A DNA stretch of 64,000 nucleotides from Panax quinquefolius. Its lineage: Eukaryota; Streptophyta; Magnoliopsida; Apiales; Araliaceae. The translations under genes were made by a program, and so were the position numbers. Position 1 is the stretch's first letter, and every line of letters starts with the position of its first letter. The stretch covers positions 59,509,322 through 59,573,321 of the forward strand of contig CM035170.1 in the NCBI GenBank assembly GCA_020205615.1, in the 5' to 3' direction. This document shows, piece by piece, positions 47,504 to 58,634 of the stretch. The notes beneath the pieces were generated by a model. That model saw nothing but the letters and a program-made list of their open reading frames with translations. It was not told where the DNA came from and did not search any database.

Positions 47504-47519
47504 CTCCGCTTCGATACCA
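47504..47519 (-). other. Primer-binding site of nested element
   Basis: The minus strand reads TGGTATCGAAGCGGAG two bases after the LTR end (AACTAACA), a variant of the initiator Met tRNA PBS. Confidence 0.75.
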
Positions 47520-47521
47520 AT

Positions 47522-50500
47522 TGTTAGTTCCCGTGAGGGCACAATAGATCTGTAGGGGGGGGTTGAATAAATCCTTTTTATTTCAAATACTTTTTTAGTT
47601 TATATTATATTGTTCATAATTAACATATGATAAACATAAGAATCTTTTCAAGCACATCGGAATAAGTAAAAGATCCCTTCATTGATATATTAATAATCAT
47701 ACATACATTGTTCGTGGAGTAAGTTTAGTTGTAAGCAGTTAAAACATACATAGCAGTTATAGCAATTAATAGTACATAATGTAAATGACATAATGTAAAA
47801 GACACAGTGGGGTTTAAGTGGTTCAGAGACTCAAGCTCCTAATCCACTCTTCTCGCTTTCAACTAGCAGATTTCCACTAAGGAAGGGCAACACCTCTGAA
47901 TCACTAAGATTCCTTCAAGGCCAAAGAACTTTGGGACTTCATTCACTAAGAACTCTTCAAGGCCAAAGACCTTGGGACTCCTCTAGTTCCTAGAACTCTT
48001 CCACCAAAGCAGCTTTGGAACTTCGCTTAATCCTTCTGGACAAGGACCCTTCTGGCCCTGCTTTGTTTAGTCCCTTCGGACAAGGACCTCTCAGGCCCTG
48101 GCTTTGTTGAGTTATTTGTTTGTTGTTGTTGGAGTTGGTGCTGAGCTGCTAAGATGTCTTCATGCTCTGAATATCTTCTATCCTTAGCAGCTTGGCTTGA
48201 TCATCCTTGAAGTGCAGCTGAGTGTTGCATGATGCTCAGCTTCTTTGGTTACTCAACCCCTTTGGATGACCCCTTTATGAACTGCCTTGAAGATCCTTCT
48301 CCTTGGTACTTGATGGTTGCACATGATAGGCTTCCAAGATGACTGTAAGCTCTTTTGTTAGGTACTTAGAAGCTTTCTCATGCTTGACACCAAGATGGCG
48401 TTTGTGATCTTCCTTCTTGCTACTTGATGCCTTCTCATGATGGACTTGCTAAGATGACTGTAGGCTCTTCTCTATTGTACTTAGAGTCTTCCCATGATGG
48501 ACATCAAGATGACATAATGCTCTTCTTTCTCTCAACAATTCATAACACTCTTCATGTAGTAGAACTCTCACTTCTACATAGTAGAACTCACTCACACTTC
48601 TTTCTTTTTTATCCGACTTCCGAGTGTTCTTGGTGGATCGTAGAGTGAGCCTTCTGAACTCACTATTTCACATGGTTTAGATCACCCACCTTCTCTCCAA
48701 ATTCTAAGAACTCCAAAGAACCCTTGATCTTTGAAGCTCTTTCTCATTTATACTTCTTCCCAATCCTTCTGTTGGAAAGTAGCCGTTGAAGGCTATTCAA
48801 ATCTCTTCACAGAACTCGAGTTTCTTAAGGTAGACTGCTTGATGTGACATGTCATACTTTTTTTGACGCCGCAGTCTACTGTTTCACCTACCTTGTCAGA
48901 TGTATCACTTTAATGTCTTGGACAAGTTGAAGACTTTATTTCCTCCTGATTTCTTGATTAGAGGTTGTCCTATTGCATCGATGCTCTCAATAAGCACTTG
49001 TCCGAATATTACCTTTCAGATTGAACCGTTGCCAATGCTTCAGTTTTCAGCTATTCGGACTCTACGATTCTGATGCACATCTTCAAGGACTTAATCGTAG
49101 TGTCTTGTTGAGTGTTGCTCATTGACTGGTAGAGTTAACACTTCGATCTTGAAGAGTGTTGATTGGATCTTCAATGTAGAACACCTCTTCCTTATATTGT
49201 GCAGTGCTTCAATACTTCTGTTTGCTTCGATTGTTCTCAGAGACTGATGGCCTAATTCCTTGCTCTGGTCCCCTTCTGAATATAAAGACACTTCAGATTT
49301 GTGGCGCGTCCAGCTTGCTTTCTCCTTGTGATCTCCCATTCACTTATCATCAATGAACTGACCCTACACTTAATCACTTTAGCCTTGCTCTTCAGAGGCT
49401 AACCAGTATCTCGGTTCACCTTCCATCAGTTCCTTCTTTGTTTGGAAAACACTATTATCTTGGTTGCTTCCAAGATCGTTGTCTTCTGTTCACTTGATAG
49501 CTACTGCATTAGCTGACTTTCCTTAGTCAGCTTCTGAAGTCTTCTTTGGATCTCCTTGTGGAAGACTTCATCACGAATGGCCTTACAACTCAATCTTGAT
49601 GCTTATTAGGTTGGTGCTTAGATCTTCTAGTAGCCTGCATGCCATTCGTTGAGTGCTCTCTGGTTTCCTTGGATGTAGCTTGTAGCTTGAACTAGAGGTT
49701 TCGTTCCTTTGGATATTATGGGAGTGCTCATTTGTTTAGAACCGTATATGCTCTACGATTCAACCTTGGCATTGTGAGCACTTCTGTTGAGGTCGTAGTT
49801 CTGCATTCTACGATTCAGCTTCGGCTTGTGCAGATACTACGATCCCGAGATCAGATCTTGACACTCTATGATTTCTGCCTTGTGCTTGTTGTCTTCATCT
49901 GATCTTGCTCGACTACGATCTCTGCATGTAATCAATGGACTCTACGAACTCAGGGTGTAGTCTACGATCTTTGATATAGCTTCGGCATCAGTGGACTCTA
50001 CGACTCTGAGTGTAGTCTATGTTTCTGACTTGGCTTCGATAGATGACCGATCGGCTCGTAGGCAGGCTATCTCTACGATTCTGAACATGACTTCCTCAGC
50101 ATACTACGATCCTGAGGAAGCTCTACTCGACACACTACGATCCTTCTTCGTTTCCCCTAGAAGTCTACGAACTCCGAGATCTACTATCTTGCATACTCCT
50201 ATTCTGCCTCGATAGCTCTCGAGTTAACTCTCGACTCTCCCGCGCATCACGACTTCTGCAAGTGCGGTACTCGACGATCGACAAAACTATCTATTACATC
50301 ATAAGATCAACCTAACAAGCTTGATCTTTCTATATTTATAGTCCTTGTACATCATTTCTTTTTAAGGACTTTACAAAGCTGTTTTACTTATGTAGGTTCA
50401 ACCTAACATATTTGATCAATTCATTCTAAGTCCTTGTACATATACTTCTATTATCTATCAAAGGACTTTACAGCTTTTCTTAATGCAAGCATACTTGCAT

Positions 50501-50562
50501 ATTCATTCACATATATATCATAATCAAATCATATATTAAATAGGAATATCATTCACATGTTT
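47522..50562 (-). repeat. 5' LTR of nested element
   Basis: Co-linear with 38,140-41,188 over its whole length, with scattered substitutions and small indels. Edges TGTTAGTTCCC and ACATGTTT. Confidence 0.88.
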
Positions 50563-52223
50563 ATTCCTGACACATTCTCTGAAATGATTAAACACGGGGA
50601 GATGGCTGAGATGGGATTGAAGTCAGGAAAGATTCAAGACCTAGTTGCCCTTAAAGCCGTTGCTGAGTACATCCAGTCTGGAACTTATGGAAAGAACCCC
50701 CGGAGGGTCCATAAAAAGAAAGAGGAGGATGTTTCTTTGATACTACAAGGTCAGAAAGGCAATCAGAATATGCCTATTCAGAGGAGAAGTTACTCCACTT
50801 TCCAAGCTCAGTTTTCAAACCCTCCATTTCCTAAAGGTGGAGAAGTCAAACGCCCTCGAGTGTTCACACCCTTAGGGGACTCACTCGAGAACATTCTCAA
50901 TCTTCTAACGACTTAAAAGAAAATCACACATCTTCTTCCACCAGCCAACCCGAATGGGAGAGGTTTCAATGTTACTCGGAAGTGTGCTTATCATACCAGG
51001 GCACCTGGACATGATACTCAGGATTGTTGGGCCTTAAAACATAAGATCTAGGATTTAATAGACAACGGTGAGATCGTGGTCACCAAACCAGACCAACCTC
51101 ACATGCAAGCCAACCCTCTTCCTCAACACAAAGAGGAAGATGTCAATATGATTTATTGAAGCAGTGCACAAAGTTCCAATTTCAATGGTGAACCATCCCA
51201 GACCATCAAAGACGGTGTTGACAAGTGGGATTATGCAAAGTTCTAGTTTGTGATGGAACGAAAGATGAAAGCTATGTGTAAGCAAATTGAGCAATTGACA
51301 GAACTGGTGACCCATCAGCATCAAGTCACACGCCAATTAGTCAGCCAGGAGCATGCTAGTCTCCTCCCTTTTGTTATGAATACTCCATCATCGCCTTCAG
51401 AAATTGAAACAATGGAGCACAAAGTTGCGAAAAGAGCAAATGCCAAAGCCCGTCGGGATTTTGCCAATAGAATGGAATTTTACATACCTCGGCCAACCTA
51501 TGGAGGCGATATTTTAGATGTTGATCAATGAAGGAATGATCACCTCACTTCTACCTCTAATTAATCCCTTTTCAGGACGGTTCAATTCTAATTGAGTATG
51601 TCAGTATCACTCTCATTCTCGCGGTCAGAGCACGGAAGAATGTTGGGCTCTCCACAACCTTATTAAGAATCTAACAAATGATGATATTGTGCTATATGAG
51701 AGTGAGAATATATGTCCTACTAAATGGAAGGGATTGGTAGCAGTTATATCCGCTGAGGCTGATGGGACTGTCAAACCTTAATAATCAAGCAACTTAACTT
51801 AAAGGAATTGACAATCCTTTGAAAGTGGTTGCACCAGAGCCAATTAGCTTACCATTCAGATCACAGTATCCTATTATCAGATTACAAAAAGTCCCATGGA
51901 ATTATGGGGATGCTGAAGGATCCACTTCTCATACAACTGCTGCAGTGTCAAAGGAGAATCCACTATATCTTCCCCAACGGGTGATGAAGCCTACCATCAA
52001 ATCAAAGGGGAAAATTCCCATGGAGAAGATTGAGAAATTCCTCCGTACTATGGGACATAATGAAGCCAAGGTGGTTTTAAGCTTAAGAGAAGCTCCACAT
52101 CGAATTTCAATATTGGACTTGGTTTTCTCTTTCAAGGATCACAAGAAGATCTTACTGAAGGTTTTCAATACGTCCTCAGACGGGATGCTACCAAGTTTGG
52201 TGGGGTGTGATCTATGCGGCTGA
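50563..52223 (+). pseudogene. Tat/Ogre gag, C-terminal part
   Basis: Resumes FSEMIKHGEMAEMGLKSGKI directly after the nested element. It then shows CAYHTRAPGHDTQDCWALKH (Ogre-type C-x2-H...C cluster), a helical spacer (KAMCKQIEQLTELVTHQHQV), a second cluster CQYHSHSRGQSTEECWALHN near 51,600-51,690, and SLPFRSQYPIIRLQKVPWNY. The conserved C-terminal block MEKIEKFLRTMGHNEAKVVL / RISILDLVFSFKDHKKILLK / VFNTSSDG is present. Frameshifts and stops separate the blocks. No protease or RT follows: the next sequence is non-coding and then the antisense gene. The open frames 50,557-50,916 and 51,819-52,223 are the longest intact parts. Confidence 0.87.
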
Positions 52224-52549
52224 CTGTCGAAGAAGACATCTGTGTAGGCCGTATCATAAGACCATCTAGGGGATAATGTTGAATATCTCAGGACATACAT
52301 ACATATGCATAACATGATACATGCATTACAGATAATAGATGGCAATATGATATATGAAATGAAAAACTGTACATACATTCCTAAGTATATCATCATCTAA
52401 TACATCATCTTTGTACATCTAAAAATACAGGGAAATGGGGCATAAACGCCCTACTACTAATAGAGGCCTATCAAAAGATATAGCGCAAATGGGGAACAGC
52501 CGCCTAATATCTAACAGAGGCCTATCAAAAGAGATAACGAGAATACACA
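52224..52549. other. Spacer where Tat pol is missing
   Basis: About 330 bp of non-coding sequence, including two copies of GAGGCCTATCAAAAG(A)GATA (about 52,461 and 52,516). No protease, RT, RNase H or integrase motif is found anywhere up to the 3' LTR. Confidence 0.7.
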
Positions 52550-54513
52550 TCAGAAGAAGACACTGGTGTCAATATCTACATCATCAATCCTGTCCACCTG
52601 ATGTAACTCCTCCTGAGTCACTGGATCTCTATCAACAGGGATATTAGGCCTATACAAAGGAGGATCTGCACCGGCAAAGCCAAATGGGTCATCTGAGGGG
52701 CCATCACATGAGCTGGAAGGATCAAAAGTATATGCCTCTACCGGATCTCTGCCTAAATGCCGGATAAAGAAATGTTCCTGGTCCAGTCGCTGGGTTAAAC
52801 TGTCAATCTATGTCAAATGAGTCGGATCTTGGACACATGCTAGCCAATCCGTCATCATCACACATCCTGGAACCATATCCCCTATGAAGTGAGTGGCGCG
52901 AGTCTGGGCTCTAATGGTACGAGGGGACCACCAATACTGGAATATCTCCTGAGTGCAGGGACCTTCTGACAGTGCAAAACCGTCAACACCCAAAAATGGG
53001 ATACCAATGACGGGTGACTGCAACACATGCCAATAACATCTGGGAGGAGGCAAGATCGGTATACGGATCTCTTATGTGGTGCTCCTAATAGCACACTATC
53101 CTAAATAGAGCTCTCATCCTCCATCTATGAAGAGAGGAACCCTACGGGTGGATATCACGTGCTCGACGCCAGTCGGGTACCCATCCTTAAATCCAATGGC
53201 CAAGTGCACCCCAGAATAGGAAATCCATGTAATGATATCAGCTGTCAACAACTCCAACTATAGTTGACAATGGGTGAAACCCTCCACTACAGGAACCTCT
53301 GCCAAAATGGACTAATTCCATCACCGTCCTCGTGGATAGGTATCTAAACCTAGCACACTCACATGACGCAAACATGGAAGCCTCTCATAGGCCCAAAACT
53401 GCCCAAACACAAAGGCAAAACATCTGATGTCGGTGAACACTCTTAAACTTGTAAATGGGAAATCAAAAGAGAAATACTCACTAGCAGAAACGGGTAAAAT
53501 CCTAGCCAAGCCTCGGTCAAACCTTACGAACGCATACGCATGCCCCTGAGGAAATAGGCAAAGGTATAGGAACCCCAATCATACTCTCCAATACGGTCCA
53601 CATGTCGAGTGGAGCTGATCAAAGTGAATGACACCGTAGAAGAGCTATCAGCTATGAAGCAGCCTCTAATGATCATCAGGAACAATCGCTGAAGAATGTG
53701 ATCCCTGACTTTGACATCAGCTGGTATGGACTCACTCATTAGCCCACTCATAGCATCTATAATCAAAGGACCTGTATGCACAGTCCTGCCCTTGAGCGTC
53801 CCGTCGTTCGGAACTCCTAGCAAGGATCTGACGGCAATAGGGGTAATATCTTCTGTACAAGGCACTAGTGCCTCTCCAAACTCCATACCTATGATAAATT
53901 GCCAATCCATCGGCGTCATCATCACCTCACAGTCCAACAAATAGAGAGACTAAGTCTGGTAAAACCGATGCTCAGACAATGCCCTGAGGTAACCCCAGGG
54001 ACAGCGGCGGGGAAGGATGGAAAAGAACGCCCCAAATCCCCAGTCATGCACAATCGCTCTATAGTCAGGATGCAGAGCCTGGTACATGGAGTGAATGTTG
54101 AACCAGTTCCCTCGAGGCTGTGTAAAGTCGGGAACCTACATGAAATGCAGATCGACATCAAAATCCTTTACTCCTCATTAATAGGAAAGAAGGAAGATTA
54201 AGATCTAACTTGATACCTCGTTGGCATGCAAGTACATCGAGGGATGTTGACTCAAATCACCCAGAAGTTCTGGGTTTGCCACCTGAATACTCGGGAGATC
54301 CCTACGGGGAACATGTGAAGCAGGAGCAGGGTCCGTAACTGGAACATCCTCCTCTTCTTCCTCGACGTTCGGTACATCAACCTGGACTGGATGTATCACC
54401 GCCTCCACCAACCGATGAGTCTGTCTAACAGAACGGGGTTGAGGCACTTCAGAAGCCCTCCTCCGTACACCAGAAGTGGTCCTGCAGGAACTACTCGACT
54501 GATTCGGATCCAT
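52550..54513 (-). pseudogene. Antisense plant-mobile-domain ORF with two introns
   Basis: Exon 1 (54,513-54,217) starts MDPNQSSSSCRTTSGVRRRA and ends ...LHANE. A GT-AG intron of 81 bp (54,216-54,136) joins in phase to exon 2 (VPDFTQPRGNWFNIHSMYQA, DWGFGAFFSILPRR, MMTPMDWQFIIGMEFGEAL, IGEYDWGSYTFAYFLRGMR). A second GT-AG intron of 104 bp (53,527-53,424, donor GTAAGG) restores frame into CFAFVFGQFWAYERLPCLRH. Further blocks (GIPFLGVDGFALSEG, FQYWWSPRTIRAQTRATHF) run to about 52,550. The order GFGA / MTPMDW / YDWGS..AYFLRG / WAYERLP matches the plant mobile domain (MAIN/aminotransferase-like family). One TAG in exon 2 (53,952-53,950), a stop at 53,321 and later breaks make it a pseudogene. Tat-group elements are known to carry extra ORFs, some antisense. 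Confidence 0.75.
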
Positions 54514-55637
54514 AATATTTGGACAAAGTCTTCAAATTACCTCAAAAAGGGTGTGGTAATTTCTAACCTAGAGCTTTCTTTTCAAAATGCATTTCATGAT
54601 TACATGGATGCATGCATTACTTTAACATACATCTACAGTAGAGTTAAAAATGCATGACTATTCAATTGCCTACATTTTGAATTTTTTTTATCATAGTCCC
54701 CTCTGTAAATAGAACTATCCACATGCACATAGGCATGATTAGGTGGCCATTCAGTAGCACACATGCCCACAGTCATATACATACTATATGCATTAAAAAT
54801 TCAAAGTCATCAATCCATAAGGGTAGTTTAATTACCAGGATTACTTTGTATTTTTACCTTTTGCTCATTTTTCCTCAAATGGGATAAGAAATAGCAAAAA
54901 AAGGTGCCAATTTGACTATCTTAAAAGTCAAATTTTTTTACATCATTATTTTTAGCATGGTTTAATACTAACATTTACTATGTTGAATATATTTTATCAA
55001 GTCATTTGAGAATACATATTCACTATTATGTGTTTAGATTCATTTCATGTGATAAGTCATTTTCCAACGGATAAAAAACTGGAAAAGAAGACATGCATAC
55101 GTTACCAGGATAGTGTAGAACACTTGTACGGTGACAGAATTTGCAGAAAGACGTCCGAACTCAGCAGATCTGAAGAAGAGCTCTCAAATTTTCTTCGCGA
55201 CGCGACTTAAAAATGACTTAAAAAGGCAAACCTGCAGCCTTAATAGCCCCATCGGTACCGGTCAGCCGGTCCACTCACTGACTTTGCGCAGTGTACTGCA
55301 ATGACTTTTACGTGGTTCCCACCCTCCCATTTCGGTCCGATTCGAGTTGTAAAGGAGTTCTCACAAGCTGAAAAGGCCAAATCAAGAATAAAAACACTAC
55401 TCGATTGAGCAGAATAGCTTACAATCCTAGTTTTCTTAGACCGAACCGTGGGTCTACACATCACTTATTGGTATTCGTACGATCACAGGGTACACTTCGT
55501 CGATGGTCTCAGTTGTTACAAGTCACACTCGGCAATACCTGACGCAGGTCCAATGCCGCCAAATCAGGGTCGTCACCCTAATCCTCTCAGTAACCCCGAC
55601 GAGGGCATCACGTGTCTTCATCTGTCCAAATACAGAG
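54514..55637. other. Non-coding 3' region of Tat element
   Basis: About 1.1 kb between the antisense gene start and the solo LTR. It would include the antisense gene's promoter; no clear TATA box is seen. GC content rises from about 55,230, and 55,590-55,637 (gacgagggcatcacgtg..) is a unit of the repeat continuing at 60,864. Confidence 0.5.
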
Positions 55638-56304
55638 TGTAAAAGCCCAAAACCCTAATAAGACTCGTATGTATAAATCCCATTATATAAATAAAATTTC
55701 TCTGTTCTGAATGTTTTATGTGTTATTATATACTTGGTTTAACAAAATTGATCAAATAAATTTTTATTCGAAAAACGTCGTGCTTGACACCTCATGCTTA
55801 ATTTTTTTTTTCCATAATCGGACTTTTCGGTAAAATTATTTTGACAAGTTGCTTTGTCATGCTTACACTGACAAAATGCTTTGTCGTGCTTGTTAGGATT
55901 AATGAGAAATTTAGGTTAGTAAACCTAGGTTAACAAACCCTAACCCTAATTAGCAAAACCCTAACCCTAATTTATTAATTAAACCCTAATTAGCTAATCT
56001 AACTCTAATTAGCTTATGTTAACACTTAATCATGGTTAGTAAACTTCTATTAGGTACTAATTAACATTACTTAACATTCCTAATCATTAGAAACAAAACC
56101 CTAATCAAGATTAGTGAAGATTTAAACCTAATTAAGCTACTAACTTAATCAACTAGCTCACAAGTAGGTTGAGAGTCACCATTTCAAGTTCCAAAACATC
56201 ACATGACATGCATCCAAACTCCCAAGCAGTAGAAGAGTCACAAATCAGATCTTTATAGAGGCAAGTAGGTGGAAAAATGACCAAAAAGCCAAGTTGAAGA
56301 ATTC

Positions 56305-56312
56305 TATAAATA
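56305..56312 (+). promoter_or_regulatory. LTR TATA box
   Basis: TATAAATAGGAACC, about 670 bp into the LTR. Confidence 0.55.
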
Positions 56313-57136
56313 GGAACCTTAGGGCTGAGCAAACTCATCAATTCTCAAAGCCTAGATACACTTATAAACCTACCATATCAAGCCTGGGTGTTAACAGCAA
56401 CAAGATCAGAAGCTATAATCACAAATTTCTCAAGAAAATGTACAAACCCTAGTTCATAAATTTCTCTTTGATCTTATGTTAGATTTGTTGTTTAGATGTT
56501 TAGAATATTGTATTAGGATGTTAGAAAGTATGCTAGAGTGGTAGAACACGTTTTCATAACATCTAGATGCCTTAATTAAGCGTTTTATAAAATTTGGAAA
56601 TTTTGAAAAAAATGGTCTGACAACCGAATGTCAGGGCTTTTCGATTCATGTGTGTTTATGTTTTGGTCTGTTAATCGATTGTTATTCGTAGCCTGTAAGT
56701 AGGTCTTTAATCTGGAAAAGAAAACAGGTTCATATGAACCATAGATTCCAAGATATAAGCAGTCAAAGTGTGTTGACTGCTCACTTTAGTCGATTTTCCG
56801 GGTTGCCCGAAAGCTCAAGAAACGATTGAACCAAGCTACTTTGGACCAGACCTATTTAATCATCTTCTCGATTGTTAATTGTTTATATTTTTGTTATAAA
56901 TTGGTACTGCATATACATAATACATATCTATGATCTTCAATCGAACAAACAACTCATAGGATTATCAAATTATTGGTCAAAACTAGTTGGCCAAAGCACG
57001 ACCGAAGTTTTTTGGTTTTCCGAAAACCAAGAACACGAAGAAACAGTTGGTAGTTGTACTTTGACCAGCATAAATAGAGACCTTAGATTTAAGATTTGTT
57101 CATGTTAATGTTATATATATGTACCCTGACATATAG

Positions 57137-57787
57137 TGTAACACCCCAGTCCCACATCGAAAGATATGGGAAAAATTTGTTTGCATATAAGAAAATAAGT
57201 TACTACCAATAGTACCTTCAAGTCATGACCTTTTGGGAGCCTGTGGTGGGCTAAGATGACCCAAGAAGATACTATTGGGCCAGTAGTTTGAGGCCTTATT
57301 TAGATGGATTTGATTCGATTCGGACTTGGGATTTGACCCGAGATTTATTCCGGACTCGGGATTTGACCCGGGTTGTTTCATATGGTATCAAAGCCGACTC
57401 TCGAAAGCTCGGGTCGGGTCATCCGATCGGGTTGCCGGAGGTGGGGACACGAAGGCTGGTGGTATTATCCCACAATGGAGAGATGGAGGTCCGGAGGTGG
57501 GGACACAAAGCCAGCCGGTATTATCCCACAATGGCTAGAGAGGCAAAGATCTTTGGGTCCGTGTGTGTGATCGGATTCTGACGGGGACGTCAGAAATTTA
57601 AGTGGGGGAGTTTGTAACACCCCAGTCCCACATCGAAAGATATGGGAAAAATTTGTCTGCATATAGGAAAATAAGTTACTACCAATAGTACCCTCAAGTC
57701 ATGACCTTTTGGGAGCCTGTGGTGGGCTAAGATGACCCAAGAAGATACTATTGGGCCAGTAGTTTGAGGCCTTATTTAGATGGATTT
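57137..57787 (+). mobile_element. TRIM with truncated 3' LTR
   Basis: Same family as the array at 4,377. Complete 5' LTR (57,137-57,380), a PBS with one change (TGGTATCAAAGC) at 57,383, 232-bp internal domain, polypurine tract, then the first 175 bp of the 3' LTR (57,613-57,787). The 3' LTR is cut and joined to an inverted LTR fragment. Left target duplication TATAG at 57,132-57,136. Confidence 0.9.
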
Positions 57788-58634
57788 TATTTTTCCTAAA
57801 ACTCGTGTTATTATTATTATTATACACGCTTTTGTTAAAAGTCTTTTAAACTAATAGATCACCCACACTAATACTATGATGCACTGCAGTAATATATATA
57901 TATAGTAACATACAACGCAATTATAACAAGTATGAATTCATTTTTTATATATATATATATATATATTTAAACAAAATAAAATTCTAACAGATTATAAAGC
58001 ATTAACCGTGAGTAACTTTATTAAAAAAAGCATTAATTCGTTGATTACAGAACAAAAAAAAATAACCCACATCATACAACATATATCTATATATATATAT
58101 ATATATATATATTCAACTTGTTTGACTTGATTCCATACATACTGACAACACCAATTATAAAGACTATATATATATGTGATCCTGCATGATTGCTTTGAAT
58201 AACAATAATAATGAAGTCAATTGATTCTAACTATTTAACACACACATATGATATCTATTAACAAAAGAAGCTATTACCTAGATTATTATCCTCTTCTTCT
58301 TGATAGCTTATTGCTTTTACACCCTTTCTTTTCTTCTCTCTCGTCGCCTCCTTTCTCTTCCAGTTACGAATTAGGTTTAATACTTGAGTAAATTAGGTTT
58401 AACTATGTATTTATTTATATAACTGATGGACTCTCCTGATTTGAATAGAAATTTAATTTTACCCACACATATAAATTAAACCAAATTAGTTTTAAGGCCC
58501 AATTTTATCAACTTAATTTGTATCACTTATTAATACTCATTAGCCCACATAAATTAAATACGAGTTGACCCAAATAAAAATAAAGTCCACTTAATATGTT
58601 TTAAAATTAAATATTTTTTTTCCCGGGTATTACA
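57788..58634 (-). mobile_element. LTR fragment (family G), minus orientation, fused to TRIM
   Basis: The minus strand starts with the canonical LTR head TGTAATACCCGGG at 58,634 and contains a TATA box, a GA-rich leader (gacgagagagaagaaaag) and (TA)n tracts. It ends abruptly at the TRIM junction. The base after its head on the plus strand begins TATAG (58,635-58,639), identical to the duplication on the far side of the TRIM. Confidence 0.75.
58412..58419 (-). promoter_or_regulatory. TATA box of LTR fragment G
   Basis: The minus strand reads TATAAATAAATACATAG, about 215 bp from the LTR start. Confidence 0.45.

Larger units (their letters stand above)
38140..50562 (-). mobile_element. Non-autonomous LTR retrotransposon nested in Tat gag
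   Basis: 12.4 kb with two ~3.04-kb direct LTRs and a ~6.3-kb interior. Orientation is minus: the PBS follows the LTR at 47,522 and a polypurine tract precedes the LTR at 41,188. The only coding trace is a broken gag-like/plant-transposon protein; no protease, RT, RNase H or integrase motif is present, so it is of the LARD or TR-GAG kind. Boundaries are good to about 5 bp; a 4-bp ATTC (38,136-38,139 and 50,563-50,566) is a candidate target duplication. Confidence 0.85.

Noticed and set aside
52424..52647. Tat protease or RT after gag
   Set aside because: No DTG/DSG, YRELN, FIDD or integrase signature could be found in any frame from 52,224 to the 3' LTR; the only coding signal is on the opposite strand.
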